Positions 33,952 through 43,652 of a DNA stretch of 64,000 bases are shown here, in pieces. The notes under the pieces were generated by a model. The model worked only from the letters and a program-made list of their open reading frames with translations. It was not told where the DNA came from and made no database searches. This stretch comes from Roseibium suaedae (GTDB lineage Bacteria; Pseudomonadota; Alphaproteobacteria; Rhizobiales; Stappiaceae). Where the stretch lies: the NCBI RefSeq assembly GCF_900142725.1, contig NZ_FRBW01000004.1, forward strand, positions 124,001-188,000, in the 5' to 3' direction. Numbering within the stretch: the first letter of the stretch is position 1; every line of letters starts with the position of its first letter. A program made the translations under genes and the position numbers.

Positions 33952-36144
33952 ATGTTTCATTTCATGAAGGATCAGATCCAGGCTGCAAAGCCGTCCCGCC
34001 GCAGCTTCCTGAAGATGTCTGCTGCAGGTGTTGGCGGTTTCATTCTGGCGGCGAGCCTGCCCGGTGCCTCCCGCAAGGCATTCGCAAGCGAAGGCGATTT
34101 CGCCCAGCCGTTCGTGCACATCCGGCCGGACAACAAGGTCGTGGTACTGATCAAGCATCTCGACAAGGGACAGGGCACGGCAACGGGCCTTGCCACGCTT
34201 GTCGCTGATGAGCTGGATGCGGATGCTGCCCAGATTGAAACCAATTTTGCTCCGGCAAATGTGGAGCTCTACAAGAACCTCGCCTTCGGCATGCAGGGAA
34301 CCGGCGGCTCGACAGCCATGGCCAATTCCTTCCTGCAGTACCGGACGGCAGGGGCAGCCGCCAAGGCCATGCTCGTAGCTGCCGCCGCGCGCAAATGGGG
34401 CGTTGATGCGGCGACGATCACCGTCTCCAAGGGCGTCGTCACCTCCGCCAGTGGCCAGTCCGCGAGCTTCGGTGATCTTGCGGCATTGGCAGCCAATGAG
34501 GATGTGCCGGCAGAACCAGTGCTAAAGACCCCCGATCAATGGGTCTATATCGGCAAGTCCTTCCCCCGTGTGGATGTCCCGGCCAAGAGCCACGGCAGCG
34601 TTGGCCTTTATGGCATGGACCATCAGGCCGAAAACATGCTGGTGGCGGTGCTTGCACGTCCGCCCCGGTTTGGCGGCGTTCCGACTGGCTTTGAAGCTGC
34701 CAAGGCCCGCGAAGTGAAGGGTGTCGTGGATGTGGTGCAGGTGCCGAGCGGCGTTGCCGTTCTGGCAACCTCGACCTGGCCGGCGATCGCGGCCCGCGAC
34801 CTTCTTGAAGTCACCTGGGACGAAAGCGGCGCAGAAACCCGCAGCACGGACGAGATGGCCAAGGAACTTGCCGACATGACGGCAACCAAGGGCATTTCGG
34901 TTCCCGGCAGCCATGGAGATGCGGAAGCTGCCATCGCTTCGGCCGCAAAGGTGATTGAGGTCGACTACGCCTTCCCGTTCCTGGCCCATGCGCCGATGGA
35001 GCCGCTCGACATCACCGTGTTCTTTGATGGCGAGAAGGCCGAATTCTGGACCGGATCCCAGTTCCAGACCATCGACCAGATGGTTTCGAGCAAGATCTTG
35101 GGCCTGACGCCGGACAAGGTCACGATCAACACCACCTGGGCAGGTGGTTCCTTCGGCCGCCGTGCGCAGCCGGACAGCCACTATTTCGCCGAAGCCGCCC
35201 TGATCGCCAAGGCCCGGCTGGAGGCAGGCAACGCCGCTCAGCCGATCAAGGTGGTCTGGACCCGCGAAGACGACATTCGCGGCGGCTACTATCGTCCGAT
35301 GGTTGCGCACAAGGCGAAGGTCGGTTTTGACGACAAGGGCCAGGTTACAGGCTGGAGCCACCGTGTCGCGGCAAAGTCCATCATGCAGGGAACCGCTTTC
35401 GAGCAGTTCGCGATGAAGGATGGCGTTGATGCGACCACGGTCGAAGGCATTGGCGAGTTGCCCTATGAGCTTCCCGCCTTCCAGACCGAGGTTCATAACG
35501 CCAAGACGCCGGTTCCGGTGCTTTGGTGGCGTTCGGTTGGTCACACCCACACCGGGTTTGTTGCCGAAACCATGATGGACCGGCTGGCAAAGGAAGCTGG
35601 CGAAGATCCGCTGGACTACCGTCTGAAGCGCATCAAGAACGAGCGTCTTGCAGGCGTGCTCAAGCTGGTGGCCGAAAAGGCCAACTGGAGCACCCCCCTG
35701 CCCGAGGGCCGCTATCGCGGCATCGCGGCGGTGGAATCCTTTGGATCCTATGTGGCCGAGGTTGCGGAAATCTCGTTCCGCGAAGACGGAACGGTGAAGG
35801 TCGAAAAGGTGACCTGCGCAGTCGATTGCGGTCTGCCTATCAACCCGGACAACATCGTTGCCCAGGTGGAAGGCGGCGTCGGTTATGGCCTTGGTGCGGT
35901 TCTGCGCAACGAGATCACCATGACGGACGGCGAAGTGGATCAGTCCAACTTCGATACCTATCTGCCGCTCCGCATGACTGACATGCCGAAGGTCGAGGTC
36001 CATATCGTGCCATCGACCGAAGCCCCAACGGGCATTGGCGAGCCTGGCACGCCTCCGGTCGGGCCTGCGGTTGCCAATGCGATTGCAGCGGCAAAGGGCG
36101 AATGGGTGACGGTGCTGCCCTTCTCCCGGCATGGCTACGCCTGA
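33952..36144 (+). CDS. Molybdopterin-binding subunit of an exported aldehyde/isoquinoline oxidoreductase (IorB type)
   Basis: Catalytic Mo-cofactor subunit, 730 residues. Residues 15-21 (SRRSFLK) form a Tat motif with a signal ending near ASRKAFA, so the enzyme is folded with its cofactor and exported, as for the IorB/periplasmic aldehyde dehydrogenase group. The catalytic Glu697 sits in [29 protein letters not shown] is a Mo-site loop. The substrate is unknown; aromatic N-heterocycles or aldehydes are the usual ones. No cytochrome c subunit or MCD-cofactor chaperone gene follows. Confidence 0.9.
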   Translation: MFHFMKDQIQAAKPSRRSFLKMSAAGVGGFILAASLPGASRKAFASEGDFAQPFVHIRPDNKVVVLIKHLDKGQGTATGLATLVADELDADAAQIETNFAPANVELYKNLAFGMQGTGGSTAMANSFLQYRTAGAAAKAMLVAAAARKWGVDAATITVSKGVVTSASGQSASFGDLAALAANEDVPAEPVLKTPDQWVYIGKSFPRVDVPAKSHGSVGLYGMDHQAENMLVAVLARPPRFGGVPTGFEAAKAREVKGVVDVVQVPSGVAVLATSTWPAIAARDLLEVTWDESGAETRSTDEMAKELADMTATKGISVPGSHGDAEAAIASAAKVIEVDYAFPFLAHAPMEPLDITVFFDGEKAEFWTGSQFQTIDQMVSSKILGLTPDKVTINTTWAGGSFGRRAQPDSHYFAEAALIAKARLEAGNAAQPIKVVWTREDDIRGGYYRPMVAHKAKVGFDDKGQVTGWSHRVAAKSIMQGTAFEQFAMKDGVDATTVEGIGELPYELPAFQTEVHNAKTPVPVLWWRSVGHTHTGFVAETMMDRLAKEAGEDPLDYRLKRIKNERLAGVLKLVAEKANWSTPLPEGRYRGIAAVESFGSYVAEVAEISFREDGTVKVEKVTCAVDCGLPINPDNIVAQVEGGVGYGLGAVLRNEITMTDGEVDQSNFDTYLPLRMTDMPKVEVHIVPSTEAPTGIGEPGTPPVGPAVANAIAAAKGEWVTVLPFSRHGYA

Positions 36145-36185
36145 CCGGCGGACCCAAGTCCGGACAGGAGTTTAGCGCTTCTTTT

Positions 36186-36215
36186 AAGGCCGCCTTCGGG
36201 CGGCCTTATTCTTTG
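36186..36215 (+). terminator. Rho-independent terminator after the molybdenum oxidoreductase
   Basis: AAGGCCGCC (36186-36194) and GGCGGCCTT (36199-36207) form a tight UUCG-type tetraloop stem followed by ATTCTTT. Confidence 0.8.
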
Positions 36216-36361
36216 GCGAAGAACAAAATTGCTGTAGCGCAGGTTGCAGCATGAAACTCCGCTTGCATGCTTTGTGGAGTTCCCTGTAATAACCGCCGCC
36301 CTGCAGGAAATCGGCAAGTTTAGACCGGTTTCGGGGCACTTTTGTTCTCCAAGGGTGATCC

Positions 36362-37915
36362 ATGCGCGCCTCCTTCTCCCGATTGTTCTTTCTTGCCGCT
36401 TTCCTTGCGACAAGCGCTGCCCAGGCGGGCACCTTGTCCGGCCTGCGCGGCACGCCAACTCCCTTCTCTTTTGACACGGTCGTTGACGAGGCCCGCAAGC
36501 TTGCGGCATCTCCCTACAAGGAGCAGCCGGTCCGTGCTGGCGATACGCTCGAGAAGATCGACTATGACGCTCACTGGAAGATCCGCTTCAAGCCGGAAGA
36601 GACCGTCGACATTGCTCCGGGCGTGCCGGTTCAGTTCTTTCACAGCGGCCGCTTCTTCAAGCTGCCGGTGAAGCTGAACGAGGTTGCGGACGGTCAGTCC
36701 CGCGAGATCCTCTACAATCCTGCCTATTTCGACATGCCCGAGGACAGCCCGGCCCGCGATCTTCCGGCCGACATCGGCTTTGCCGGCTTCCGCGTCATGC
36801 GACCGGACCTGAAGACCGACTGGATTTCCTTCCTTGGCGCGGCCTATTTCCGCACCGACGGCCAGTCCCATCAGTATGGCCAGTCGGCACGGGCGCTTGC
36901 GATTGACACCGGCATGTCCAAGCCTGAGGAATTTCCGCGCTTCACCGCCTTCTGGTTCGAAGCGCCGAAGTCCGACCAGGAAACGATCACCATCTATGCC
37001 CTGATGGATTCTCCGTCTGTCGCCGGTGCCTACAAGATGACCATGCTCAACCGGGAAGGTGAAGGCCAGGTCATGGACATCGACAGCCGCCTGTTCTTCC
37101 GTGCTCCGGTTGAACGTCTGGGCATTGGACCGCTCACCAGCATGTACTGGTATTCTGAGACCAACCGGTCGACCGGTCTGGACTGGCGTCCGGAAGTGCA
37201 TGACACGGATGGTCTGGCCATCGTCAGCGCGGAAGGCGAGCAGATCTGGCGTCCGCTCAATAACCCGCGCGCGCTGCGCACCTCCACCTTCATGGCCAAC
37301 AACGTCAAGGGTTTTGGTCTGGCTCAGCGCGACCGGGCTTTCGAGAACTATGAGGACGACGGCGTCTTCTATGACAAGCGCCCGTCTGTCTGGATCGAGC
37401 CGACCCAGCCCTTTGGTGATGGTGCCGTGCAGCTGGTCGAGATCCCGACCGATGACGAGATCTTTGACAACATCGTTGCCTATTTCATCCCGAAGGATCT
37501 GCCGGTCGCCGGCAGCGAAAAGCATTTCGCCTACCGCATGTACTGGAAGGATGCTCATCCGCTGCCGCCGGCAGGTGCCCGTGTCGTGGCAACCCGTGGC
37601 GGCCAGGGTGGGGTTCCCGGACAGTCGCGTCCGCAGGACCAGATCAAGATGGTGATCGAGTTCGAGGGGCCTTCCCTCAAGGGTCTTGGTCAGAACGACG
37701 GGGTTACGCCGGTCATTGAGCTCTCAAAGGGCGAGGCGATCAATCCCTATGTACTGCCCGTGGTCGGCACCGACCGGTGGCGTCTGGTGTTTGACACCAA
37801 GGTGTTTGATCACGAGCCGATCGAAGCCCGTGCCTATCTCAAGAAGGACGATGATGTTCTGACGGAGACCTGGCTAGGCCAGCTGTCCCACGAGATTGTT
37901 GCCAAGCCGCACTAA
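36362..37915 (+). CDS. opgG: Periplasmic glucan biosynthesis protein OpgG/MdoG
   Basis: Periplasmic protein required to shape osmoregulated periplasmic glucans. It has a signal peptide (residues 1-22, RLFFLAAFLATSAAQA), then the MdoG beta-sandwich domain with FSFDTVVDEARKLAASPY, AYFRTDGQSHQYGQSARALAIDT and WYSETNRSTGLDWRPEVHDTDGL. The smaller C-terminal Ig-like domain follows RVVATRGGQGG. 517 residues, full length. Usually opgH, the membrane glucosyltransferase, follows; here a terminator follows and no opgH is in the window. Confidence 0.93.
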   Translation: MRASFSRLFFLAAFLATSAAQAGTLSGLRGTPTPFSFDTVVDEARKLAASPYKEQPVRAGDTLEKIDYDAHWKIRFKPEETVDIAPGVPVQFFHSGRFFKLPVKLNEVADGQSREILYNPAYFDMPEDSPARDLPADIGFAGFRVMRPDLKTDWISFLGAAYFRTDGQSHQYGQSARALAIDTGMSKPEEFPRFTAFWFEAPKSDQETITIYALMDSPSVAGAYKMTMLNREGEGQVMDIDSRLFFRAPVERLGIGPLTSMYWYSETNRSTGLDWRPEVHDTDGLAIVSAEGEQIWRPLNNPRALRTSTFMANNVKGFGLAQRDRAFENYEDDGVFYDKRPSVWIEPTQPFGDGAVQLVEIPTDDEIFDNIVAYFIPKDLPVAGSEKHFAYRMYWKDAHPLPPAGARVVATRGGQGGVPGQSRPQDQIKMVIEFEGPSLKGLGQNDGVTPVIELSKGEAINPYVLPVVGTDRWRLVFDTKVFDHEPIEARAYLKKDDDVLTETWLGQLSHEIVAKPH

Positions 37916-37938
37916 GCCGGCCTTCAATCCGGATACTG

Positions 37939-37968
37939 AAAAGGCCGTCCATTGGGCGGCCTTTTTTT
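37939..37968. terminator. Rho-independent terminator after opgG
   Basis: AAAAGGCCG (37939-37947) pairs with CGGCCTTTT from 37957, followed by further T. It sits between convergent genes and has A-rich sequence on the other side, so it may serve both. Confidence 0.88.
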
Positions 37969-37992
37969 GGTGTTTGCAGGTGGCCTTTCGGA

Positions 37993-38481
37993 TCAAGCCT
38001 TGCGCCAGCGGACCACGGCTGCAGTGGTCAGGCCGAAGATCAGGTGACCGGCCAGCGAGGCCCAGGCGAGCGGGATGAAGCCGAGGAAGGGCGGCAGTCC
38101 GGCGATGAGATGGGCCATGATGTAGAGGGCAAAGACCCAAAGGCCCGCGCCGAAGCCAAGACCAACGATCCACCAGGGCAGGAAGGGCGTCACGACACGC
38201 GCAATGGGGCGGGCGACAAACAAGTATCCAAGCGGGTAGAACACAACGCCGACGACGCCGTGAATGATCTCAGCAAGAACCCGGCTGGAAAGACCAAAGA
38301 CTGACTGCACGAGCGCTGCCGGCTCTAGCGGGCCGCCGACCAGAAGGGGCGTGATGCCTCGCGCCCAGACCTCCCACAGCAGATCGGCGGCAACGCCTGC
38401 GATGATTGCCGTGACGAGAATTGAGATGCTGAGCGGCGGAAACAGAGGCCGTGAGGCCGGGAGAGAAGAACTTGCGGTCAT
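37993..38481 (-). CDS. Small integral membrane protein of unknown function
   Basis: A 162-residue protein with about four hydrophobic segments (PPLSISILVTAIIAGVAADLLWEV, EIIHGVVGVVFYPLGYLFV, WWIVGLGFGAGLWVFALYIMAHL, LAWASLAGHLIFGLTTAAVV). The H/G pattern in helices 2 to 4 (IHGVVG, AHLIAG, AGHLIFG) is notable. No known family recognised. Solitary minus-strand gene convergent with opgG. Confidence 0.75.
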   Translation of the reverse strand: MTASSSLPASRPLFPPLSISILVTAIIAGVAADLLWEVWARGITPLLVGGPLEPAALVQSVFGLSSRVLAEIIHGVVGVVFYPLGYLFVARPIARVVTPFLPWWIVGLGFGAGLWVFALYIMAHLIAGLPPFLGFIPLAWASLAGHLIFGLTTAAVVRWRKA

Positions 38482-38634
38482 AATGCCCCCTGGAAACGGT
38501 TTGGCGGGAAACGCTTTGTTCCTGCCAAGCTCGCTCCAAAACCTGATCCGCGCAACTCACGCTTTGATCAGAATTTATCGCGGAAACTCACGCCATGGGC
38601 CTTGTGACCTCACCGGAAGGTGAAGTTGCCGTCA

Positions 38635-39099
38635 TCAAACGAGGTGCACGCGCCGGGCAAACAGGCCGTAGAGGATGCCGCCTGCGAAGCCGCCGAGATA
38701 GACTGCGGGAGAGCTGAGGAGCAATTCGTCATAAAGGCTGTTCGCGCCCGAAACAGTCACCAGAAACGGGACTGCGAGCATCGCGGTTCCTACGCCGGTG
38801 ATGGCGAAATAAAGAAGAGAGCGGATCTTGAACGCAGCGCTTGTGCCAATGCTCAGCAAGAAACCCGGCCAGGCCGTGCCGAACGTGATGACGGCGCCGA
38901 GGAAATAGCCCTCCAGATCGAAATAGAAGGGCTCGCCGCCTGCCATGAGATCCCTTGCCAGGGCAACTGTCTGAAACACCGTAAAGCAGACAAAAGTCGC
39001 TGCAATCACGGCCAGGCAATAGCCTGCAAAGACCAGCGCGAGGCCGGCGAGCCAGCTGCGCTTGCGCATTTCCATGCCATCAGGCAGCCGTTCCTGCAT
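38635..39099 (-). CDS. Small integral membrane protein of unknown function, coupled to rlmN
   Basis: A 154-residue protein with four predicted membrane segments ([80 protein letters not shown]). No family recognised. Start ATG 39099 has a perfect GAAGGA five bases upstream, and makes the gene overlap the end of rlmN by 20 bp, so it is probably translated from the rlmN message. A later ATG at 39075 lacks a ribosome-binding site. Confidence 0.78.
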   Translation of the reverse strand: MQERLPDGMEMRKRSWLAGLALVFAGYCLAVIAATFVCFTVFQTVALARDLMAGGEPFYFDLEGYFLGAVITFGTAWPGFLLSIGTSAAFKIRSLLYFAITGVGTAMLAVPFLVTVSGANSLYDELLLSSPAVYLGGFAGGILYGLFARRVHLV

Positions 39100-40348
39100 C
39101 CCGGTCCTTCTTGCGCATGCGCTCGGAGGCGGATTTCAGCTGGCCGCAAGCTGCGAAGATATCGCGGCCACGGGGCGTGCGGATCGGCGATGCGTAACCC
39201 GCACGGTTCACGATGTCCGCGAATTCCTCGATCCGGTCCCAATCGGAACACTCGTATTCAGACCCCGGCCAGGGGTTGAACGGGATCAGGTTGATCTTTG
39301 CCGGGATACCCTTGAGCAGGCGGACCAGATCAAGAGCGTCCTGATTGCTGTCATTCACGCCCTTGAGCATCACATATTCAAAGGTGATGCGCTTGGCATT
39401 CGACAGGCCCGGATAGGCGCGGCAGGCGTCCAGCAGTTCCTTGATCGCCCACTTCTTGTTGATCGGCACCAGAACGTCGCGCAGGTCGTCACGCACCGCG
39501 TGCAGCGAAATGGCAAGCATGCAGCCGATTTCATCGCCGGTCCGCGCGATTTCCGGCACGACGCCGGAGGTGGACAGGGTGATGCGGCGCTTGGAGAGAG
39601 ACAGGCCGTCACCATCAGAAGCGATCAGCAGGGCCTTTTTCACGTTCTCGAAATTATACAGCGGCTCGCCCATGCCCATCATGACGATGTTGGTGACCAT
39701 GCGTCCTTCCGAGGGAACGATGGCGCCTTGGGGCGTGTTGGTGTCCGGGAAATCGCCAAGCCGGTCACGGGCCATCAGCACCTGAGCCAGGATTTCTTCC
39801 GAGGTCAGGTTGCGGACCATGCGCTGGGTGCCGGTGTGGCAGAAGGTGCAGGTCAGCGTGCAGCCGACCTGGGAGGAGACGCAGAGTGTCCCCCGGCCCT
39901 CTTCCGGAATATAGACCGTTTCGACTTCGACCGGACGGCCTGCGCCGCGCGCCGGGAAGCGGAACAGCCACTTGCGCGTGCCGTCGACGGAAATCAGCTC
40001 GCTGACGATTTCCGGCCGTGCAATCGAAAAGGCCTCTGCAAGCTTGGTGCGCAGGTCTTTGGCGATGTTGGTCATCAGGGAAAAATCGGAGACGCCGCGC
40101 ACATAGAGCCAGTGCCAGAGCTGGGAGGCGCGCATGCGGCGCTGCTTTTCCGGAATGCCGATGCTGGCCATGGCATCCGCGAGTTCTTCCCGGCTGAGGC
40201 CGATCAGAGGCGGCTTGTCTTCGCTCATGACAGGCGCGATCACGGCGGCGGGCGCCTGATCATTTGCGGGCTGTGCTGCATCCGGGCGGGATGCAGTCAC
40301 GGACGGCGCATTGGGGTTGTCCCGCGCGATATCGAGCGTCATGGCCAT
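39080..40348 (-). CDS. rlmN: Dual-specificity 23S rRNA/tRNA (adenine-C2) methyltransferase RlmN
   Basis: Radical-SAM enzyme that methylates A2503 of 23S rRNA and A37 of some tRNAs. The CxxxCxxC cluster motif is in [15 protein letters not shown], followed by [14 protein letters not shown]. The second catalytic cysteine is in [10 protein letters not shown] near the C-terminus. Start placed at ATG 40348 (422 residues); 40342 and 40228 are other in-frame starts, and the frame is open to 40477. The proline/alanine-rich stretch before [15 protein letters not shown] is variable in the family. Confidence 0.93.
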   Translation of the reverse strand: MAMTLDIARDNPNAPSVTASRPDAAQPANDQAPAAVIAPVMSEDKPPLIGLSREELADAMASIGIPEKQRRMRASQLWHWLYVRGVSDFSLMTNIAKDLRTKLAEAFSIARPEIVSELISVDGTRKWLFRFPARGAGRPVEVETVYIPEEGRGTLCVSSQVGCTLTCTFCHTGTQRMVRNLTSEEILAQVLMARDRLGDFPDTNTPQGAIVPSEGRMVTNIVMMGMGEPLYNFENVKKALLIASDGDGLSLSKRRITLSTSGVVPEIARTGDEIGCMLAISLHAVRDDLRDVLVPINKKWAIKELLDACRAYPGLSNAKRITFEYVMLKGVNDSNQDALDLVRLLKGIPAKINLIPFNPWPGSEYECSDWDRIEEFADIVNRAGYASPIRTPRGRDIFAACGQLKSASERMRKKDRDAGTAA

Positions 40349-40511
40349 TCTAGAGATCCGTTGTGTATCTGGCTTGCCGGCCCTGATGAAACGCCGGGGC
40401 CTATCCGCGCCGGTCCAATTGGCCGCGCTGGTATCTTTTCTGCCCCGCTGAAAACCACAGAAAGGGCAAAAAATCAAGCTTCTTGCCTGGGCGGCAGCTA
40501 TGCCGCAAATG

Positions 40512-40539
40512 CAAAAGGGCCGGCGAAGCGCCAGCCCTT
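40512..40539 (-). terminator. Terminator of the IalB-family gene
   Basis: AAGGGCCGGCG (40515-40525) pairs with CGCCAGCCCTT (40529-40539) with one mismatch; on the minus strand TTTTGC follows. Confidence 0.78.
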
Positions 40540-40560
40540 GTTACGATTCAGGCAGATCCG

Positions 40561-41070
40561 TCAGCGGCAGGCTGCGGAAGCCGTGTCCATGGCTGCGGAA
40601 ACGCCCGACAGCGAGAACTTGTAGGATGTCTGGGTGCCGCGGCTGGACTGGGCACTGATCGACATCTCACGGCCAGCGCGCATCGCTGCGATCAGCTGCT
40701 CTTCGGTAGCTGCGTTTTCGACCCATGCACCGTCGTTCTTGGTGAACAGCGAGAAGTTCTTGCCATCCACGTTCACGGTCACGTTGGAATTTTCCTTGAG
40801 CGGGTAACCGACCAGTAGGCTCGGTTCGTTGCTCACGCCTTCGCTCGGGCGGGTGGAGACGAAGAAGAATACGTCACCATGGTTCCGGTCACCCGGCAGC
40901 ATCTGTGTCGGTTTGGTCAGTGCATAGCACACCTTACCGCTGCCACCTGAATGGGTATAGGCTGCCCAGTCCTTTTGCTGCTTAAGCAACGTCGGGGTTT
41001 GAGCAAATGCCGCTGCACTCGACAAAACCAGGCCGATAAGGGCCACTATCAGCGTTTTTGCTTGCATCAT
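40561..41070 (-). CDS. Invasion-associated locus B (IalB) family exported protein
   Basis: A 169-residue secreted protein with signal peptide AKTLIVALIGLVLSSAAAFAQ (cleavage after AFA). The IalB-like domain carries DWAAYTHSGGSGKVCYALTKPTQ and FFFVSTRP. A cysteine in VCYALTKP and one at the extreme C-terminus (SAACR) may form a disulfide. Named for Bartonella IalB, but widespread in free-living Rhizobiales, where its role is unknown. ATG 41070 or 41067 could start it (GGAG very close); a GTG at 41076 is also in frame. Confidence 0.85.
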   Translation of the reverse strand: MMQAKTLIVALIGLVLSSAAAFAQTPTLLKQQKDWAAYTHSGGSGKVCYALTKPTQMLPGDRNHGDVFFFVSTRPSEGVSNEPSLLVGYPLKENSNVTVNVDGKNFSLFTKNDGAWVENAATEEQLIAAMRAGREMSISAQSSRGTQTSYKFSLSGVSAAMDTASAACR

Positions 41071-41335
41071 CTCCACACCGTTTATGCTTGCGATTGCCTG
41101 TCCAAGACAGTTCGAATGCCATCAGACATATAAACCTTGCTTTAATGATAACTTAAAGCGGGTTACGAAAGGGTTGAGACCGGCCGACAGCCGGACATTT
41201 TCTGCAGCTCCTGCTACATTTCCTCATGGGATGGACCGTTTGAGGATAAATCGGGCGACAGTGTGGCGCGCAGGCCTTCCGTAAATCGGCGAACCTGATT
41301 AGATAAGACAATCGGCAGTGAGTTAAGGGAAACTG

Positions 41336-41902
41336 GTGAGCCTGCTTCAATACCATTCGGAGCTTATCACGAAGGTCGCAGCAGTGCGGGACAAGGCTGC
41401 TTTTGCCGAGCTATTTGATTTTTTTGCGCCCCGTTTGAAGGGCTATCTGATGCAGCAGGGGGCGGATGCCCACACGGCTGAGGAAATCGCCCAGGACGTC
41501 ATGGTGACACTTTGGCGCAAGGCGGATCTTTTTGATCCGGCTAAGGCTTCCGCCAGCACCTGGCTCTACCGGATCGCCCGGAATCGCCGTATCGACAAGT
41601 TGCGCCGTCAGAAATCCGCAGAGCTCGATCCGGAAGATCCATCCCTTCACCCCTCCGAAGAGCCGGATGTCGCCGTCGAAATGGATGCGCGTGTGCGTGA
41701 GGAACGCGTGCGCGAGGCCATGACCTCGCTGCCTTCAGAACAAGCGGACGTCGTCCGGCTGGCGTTTTTCAAAGGCCTGTCGCACAGCGAGATTGCCGGC
41801 GAAATCGGTCTGCCGCTCGGAACCGTCAAGTCGAGAATACGGCTGGCCTTCGCCAGGCTCAGGCAGGTTCTCGAGGCCGACAGCGCCATTGATGTGGACT
41901 GA
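41336..41902 (+). CDS. RNA polymerase sigma factor, ECF (sigma-70) family
   Basis: A 188-residue extracytoplasmic-function type sigma factor. Region 2 spans about residues 22-92 (FAELFDFFAPRLKGYLMQQGADAHTAEEIAQDVMVTLWRKADLFDP...STWLYRIARNRRIDKLRRQ) and region 4 about 128-178 (REAMTSLPSEQADVVRLAFFKGLSHSEIAGEIGLPLGTVKSRIRLAFARLR). GTG start at 41336. The next gene is convergent and not an anti-sigma factor, so its control partner is elsewhere or it is regulated transcriptionally. The long acidic linker PEDPSLHPSEEPDVAVEMDARV is present. Confidence 0.93.
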   Translation: MSLLQYHSELITKVAAVRDKAAFAELFDFFAPRLKGYLMQQGADAHTAEEIAQDVMVTLWRKADLFDPAKASASTWLYRIARNRRIDKLRRQKSAELDPEDPSLHPSEEPDVAVEMDARVREERVREAMTSLPSEQADVVRLAFFKGLSHSEIAGEIGLPLGTVKSRIRLAFARLRQVLEADSAIDVD

Positions 41903-41932
41903 GCTGGGCGCGAAGGCGTGCAGCTGCTTCTG

Positions 41933-42484
41933 TTACTTGCCCTGCCCTGGAACAATCCGTCCGCGCCGCATGATCGGGCCGCCGCTGACATGCTGCTGTG
42001 GCGTTTCGGTAGGAGCGCCTGCGCCAACCGGGCGGTCCGCATAGCGTCCAAGCGCGCGGTGCCGGTCATAGAGGACGATCGCCCCGGCCATGGCCACGTT
42101 GATGCAGAACTTGGTCGGGATCTTCACCACATGATCACAGCGGGCCAGCATGGCCTTTGACAGGGAGCCGCGTTCCGGTCCCAGCACATAGGCTGCCTGG
42201 AGCGGATGACCGAAGCTCGGCAGATCGATGGCGTCATCGGTCAGCTCGATGCCGACCACTTGGCAGCCGCGGGGCAGATCCATCGCGTCAACGGAATCCC
42301 AGGAAAACAGCGGCAGGTGCCCGGGGCTTTTCGAAGTGTCGGAGGCTGGTGCCCGCCGCAATTCGTTGCCGGCATCCACGGTGAAGAAGAAGTTGGCGCC
42401 GAAGGCATGGGCGGAACGCATCAGGTTGCCGAGGTTCATGCGTTTGGACAGGCCCTCTGCCCCCACTGCGAAATATCCTCTCAT
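41933..42484 (-). CDS. SpoU/TrmH family RNA 2'-O-methyltransferase
   Basis: SPOUT-fold methyltransferase acting on rRNA or tRNA ribose. The three motifs are N-terminal GNLMRSAHAFGAN (motif 1), YVLGPERGSLS (motif 2) and IPTKFCINVAMAGAIVLYDR (motif 3, the knot). The 183 residues are short because the N-terminal substrate-binding domain is missing, as in TrmL-like and TrmH-minimal forms. The exact RNA target is not predictable. A Gly/Pro/Thr-rich tail (VGAGAPTETPQQHVSGG) is extra. Confidence 0.9.
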   Translation of the reverse strand: MRGYFAVGAEGLSKRMNLGNLMRSAHAFGANFFFTVDAGNELRRAPASDTSKSPGHLPLFSWDSVDAMDLPRGCQVVGIELTDDAIDLPSFGHPLQAAYVLGPERGSLSKAMLARCDHVVKIPTKFCINVAMAGAIVLYDRHRALGRYADRPVGAGAPTETPQQHVSGGPIMRRGRIVPGQGK

Positions 42485-42653
42485 CCGATGTTCCTTTCCG
42501 GGCGTATCTCAACGTTGGCAGGCTACATATCGGCGGGGGACTGGATCCGCAACCGATGCCGGGCTTGAAAACGACAAACTATATTCGCTTTGCTGAAAGC
42601 TGAGGGGCTGGTAGGACATCCTGCAGATGACCATCCGGATGGGAGGGGAATTC

Positions 42654-43628
42654 GTGAAAGCCTGTCTTTGTACGTCTTACGGATCTCCGGACACGTTGCG
42701 GATCGAGGATATTCCAGTGCCGGTTCCGGGAGAGGACGAGGTTCTGGTCAAGGTGATGGCTTGCGGCCTGAACTTTGCCGATACGCTGATCATTCAGGGC
42801 AAATACCAGTTCAAGCCGGATATGCCTTTTTCGCCTGGCGGCGAGTTTGCCGGCGTGATCGAGGCTGCCGGATCCCGCGTCGATTTTGCCAAGCCGGGCG
42901 ACAGGGTGATGGGTTACCGGCGCTGGGGGGCGGCACGAGAGTATCTGCTCGCGGGTGAGGATGATCTCGTTCCCCTGCCCGAAGACATTGATTTTACGAC
43001 CGCTGCGGGGCTGACGGTCACTTACGGTACGGCCATTCATGCCTTCCGTGATCGGGCAGGTCTTCAATGCGGCGAAGTGGTCGCTGTGCTGGGGGCTGCG
43101 GGCGGCGCTGGGCAGGCGGCGGTGGAGATTGCCCGTCTGATGGGCGCAACGGTGATTGCCTGTGCCTCTTCGCCAGAGAAACTCGGCTATGCCAAGCAAC
43201 TGGGCGCACATCATCTCGTTGATTACACCACCCAACCCCTCAAGGAGACCTTGAAGGCTCTGACACACGGGGCGGGTGTTGATGTCGTTTATGATCCGGT
43301 GGGCGGGGAACTGGCGGAACAGGCGCTGAGAGCGACTTCATGGGAAGGCCGCTATCTGGTGGTCGGCTTTGCCTCGGGTGAGATCCCGAAGGTGCCGTTC
43401 AACCTGATCATGCTCAAGGGCTGCGATGTGCGTGGCGTGTTCTGGGGCGAGGCCCTGTCCCGCGATCCGCAAGGTCACAGCGAGAACATGGTCCAGCTCC
43501 TCGACTGGGTGCAGCAGGGCCGTCTGAAGCCGAGCACCCACGCCGTCTATCCGCTGGATCAGATTGCAACGGCCTTGAACGAAATCGCCGGGCGCAAGGT
43601 GCGTGGCAAGGTGATTGTCACGCCCTGA
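42654..43628 (+). CDS. NADPH:quinone oxidoreductase (zinc-independent MDR family)
   Basis: Medium-chain dehydrogenase/reductase of the quinone reductase/zeta-crystallin type. The N-terminal GroES-like domain reads PVPVPGEDEVLVKVMACGLNFADTLIIQGKYQ, and the Rossmann domain has the nucleotide loop LGAAGGAGQAAVEIA. The zinc-ligand pattern of alcohol dehydrogenases is absent. Start set at GTG 42654 because GGGAGGGG lies 7-8 bases upstream, giving 324 residues; an ATG at 42627 in frame lies before this ribosome-binding site. The physiological acceptor is unknown. Confidence 0.88.
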   Translation: MKACLCTSYGSPDTLRIEDIPVPVPGEDEVLVKVMACGLNFADTLIIQGKYQFKPDMPFSPGGEFAGVIEAAGSRVDFAKPGDRVMGYRRWGAAREYLLAGEDDLVPLPEDIDFTTAAGLTVTYGTAIHAFRDRAGLQCGEVVAVLGAAGGAGQAAVEIARLMGATVIACASSPEKLGYAKQLGAHHLVDYTTQPLKETLKALTHGAGVDVVYDPVGGELAEQALRATSWEGRYLVVGFASGEIPKVPFNLIMLKGCDVRGVFWGEALSRDPQGHSENMVQLLDWVQQGRLKPSTHAVYPLDQIATALNEIAGRKVRGKVIVTP

Positions 43629-43652
43629 GCCCGGTCAATTCCAATTGGCTGG

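Noticed and set aside
34522..36132. 536-codon open frame antisense to the molybdenum subunit gene
   Set aside because: The sense frame has a Tat signal, Mo-site motifs and proper spacing to the 2Fe-2S gene. The antisense frame has low-complexity, family-less sequence.
39062..40624. 520-codon open frame antisense to rlmN
   Set aside because: rlmN with its radical-SAM cysteines explains the DNA. The antisense frame spans two genes and a spacer without any motif.
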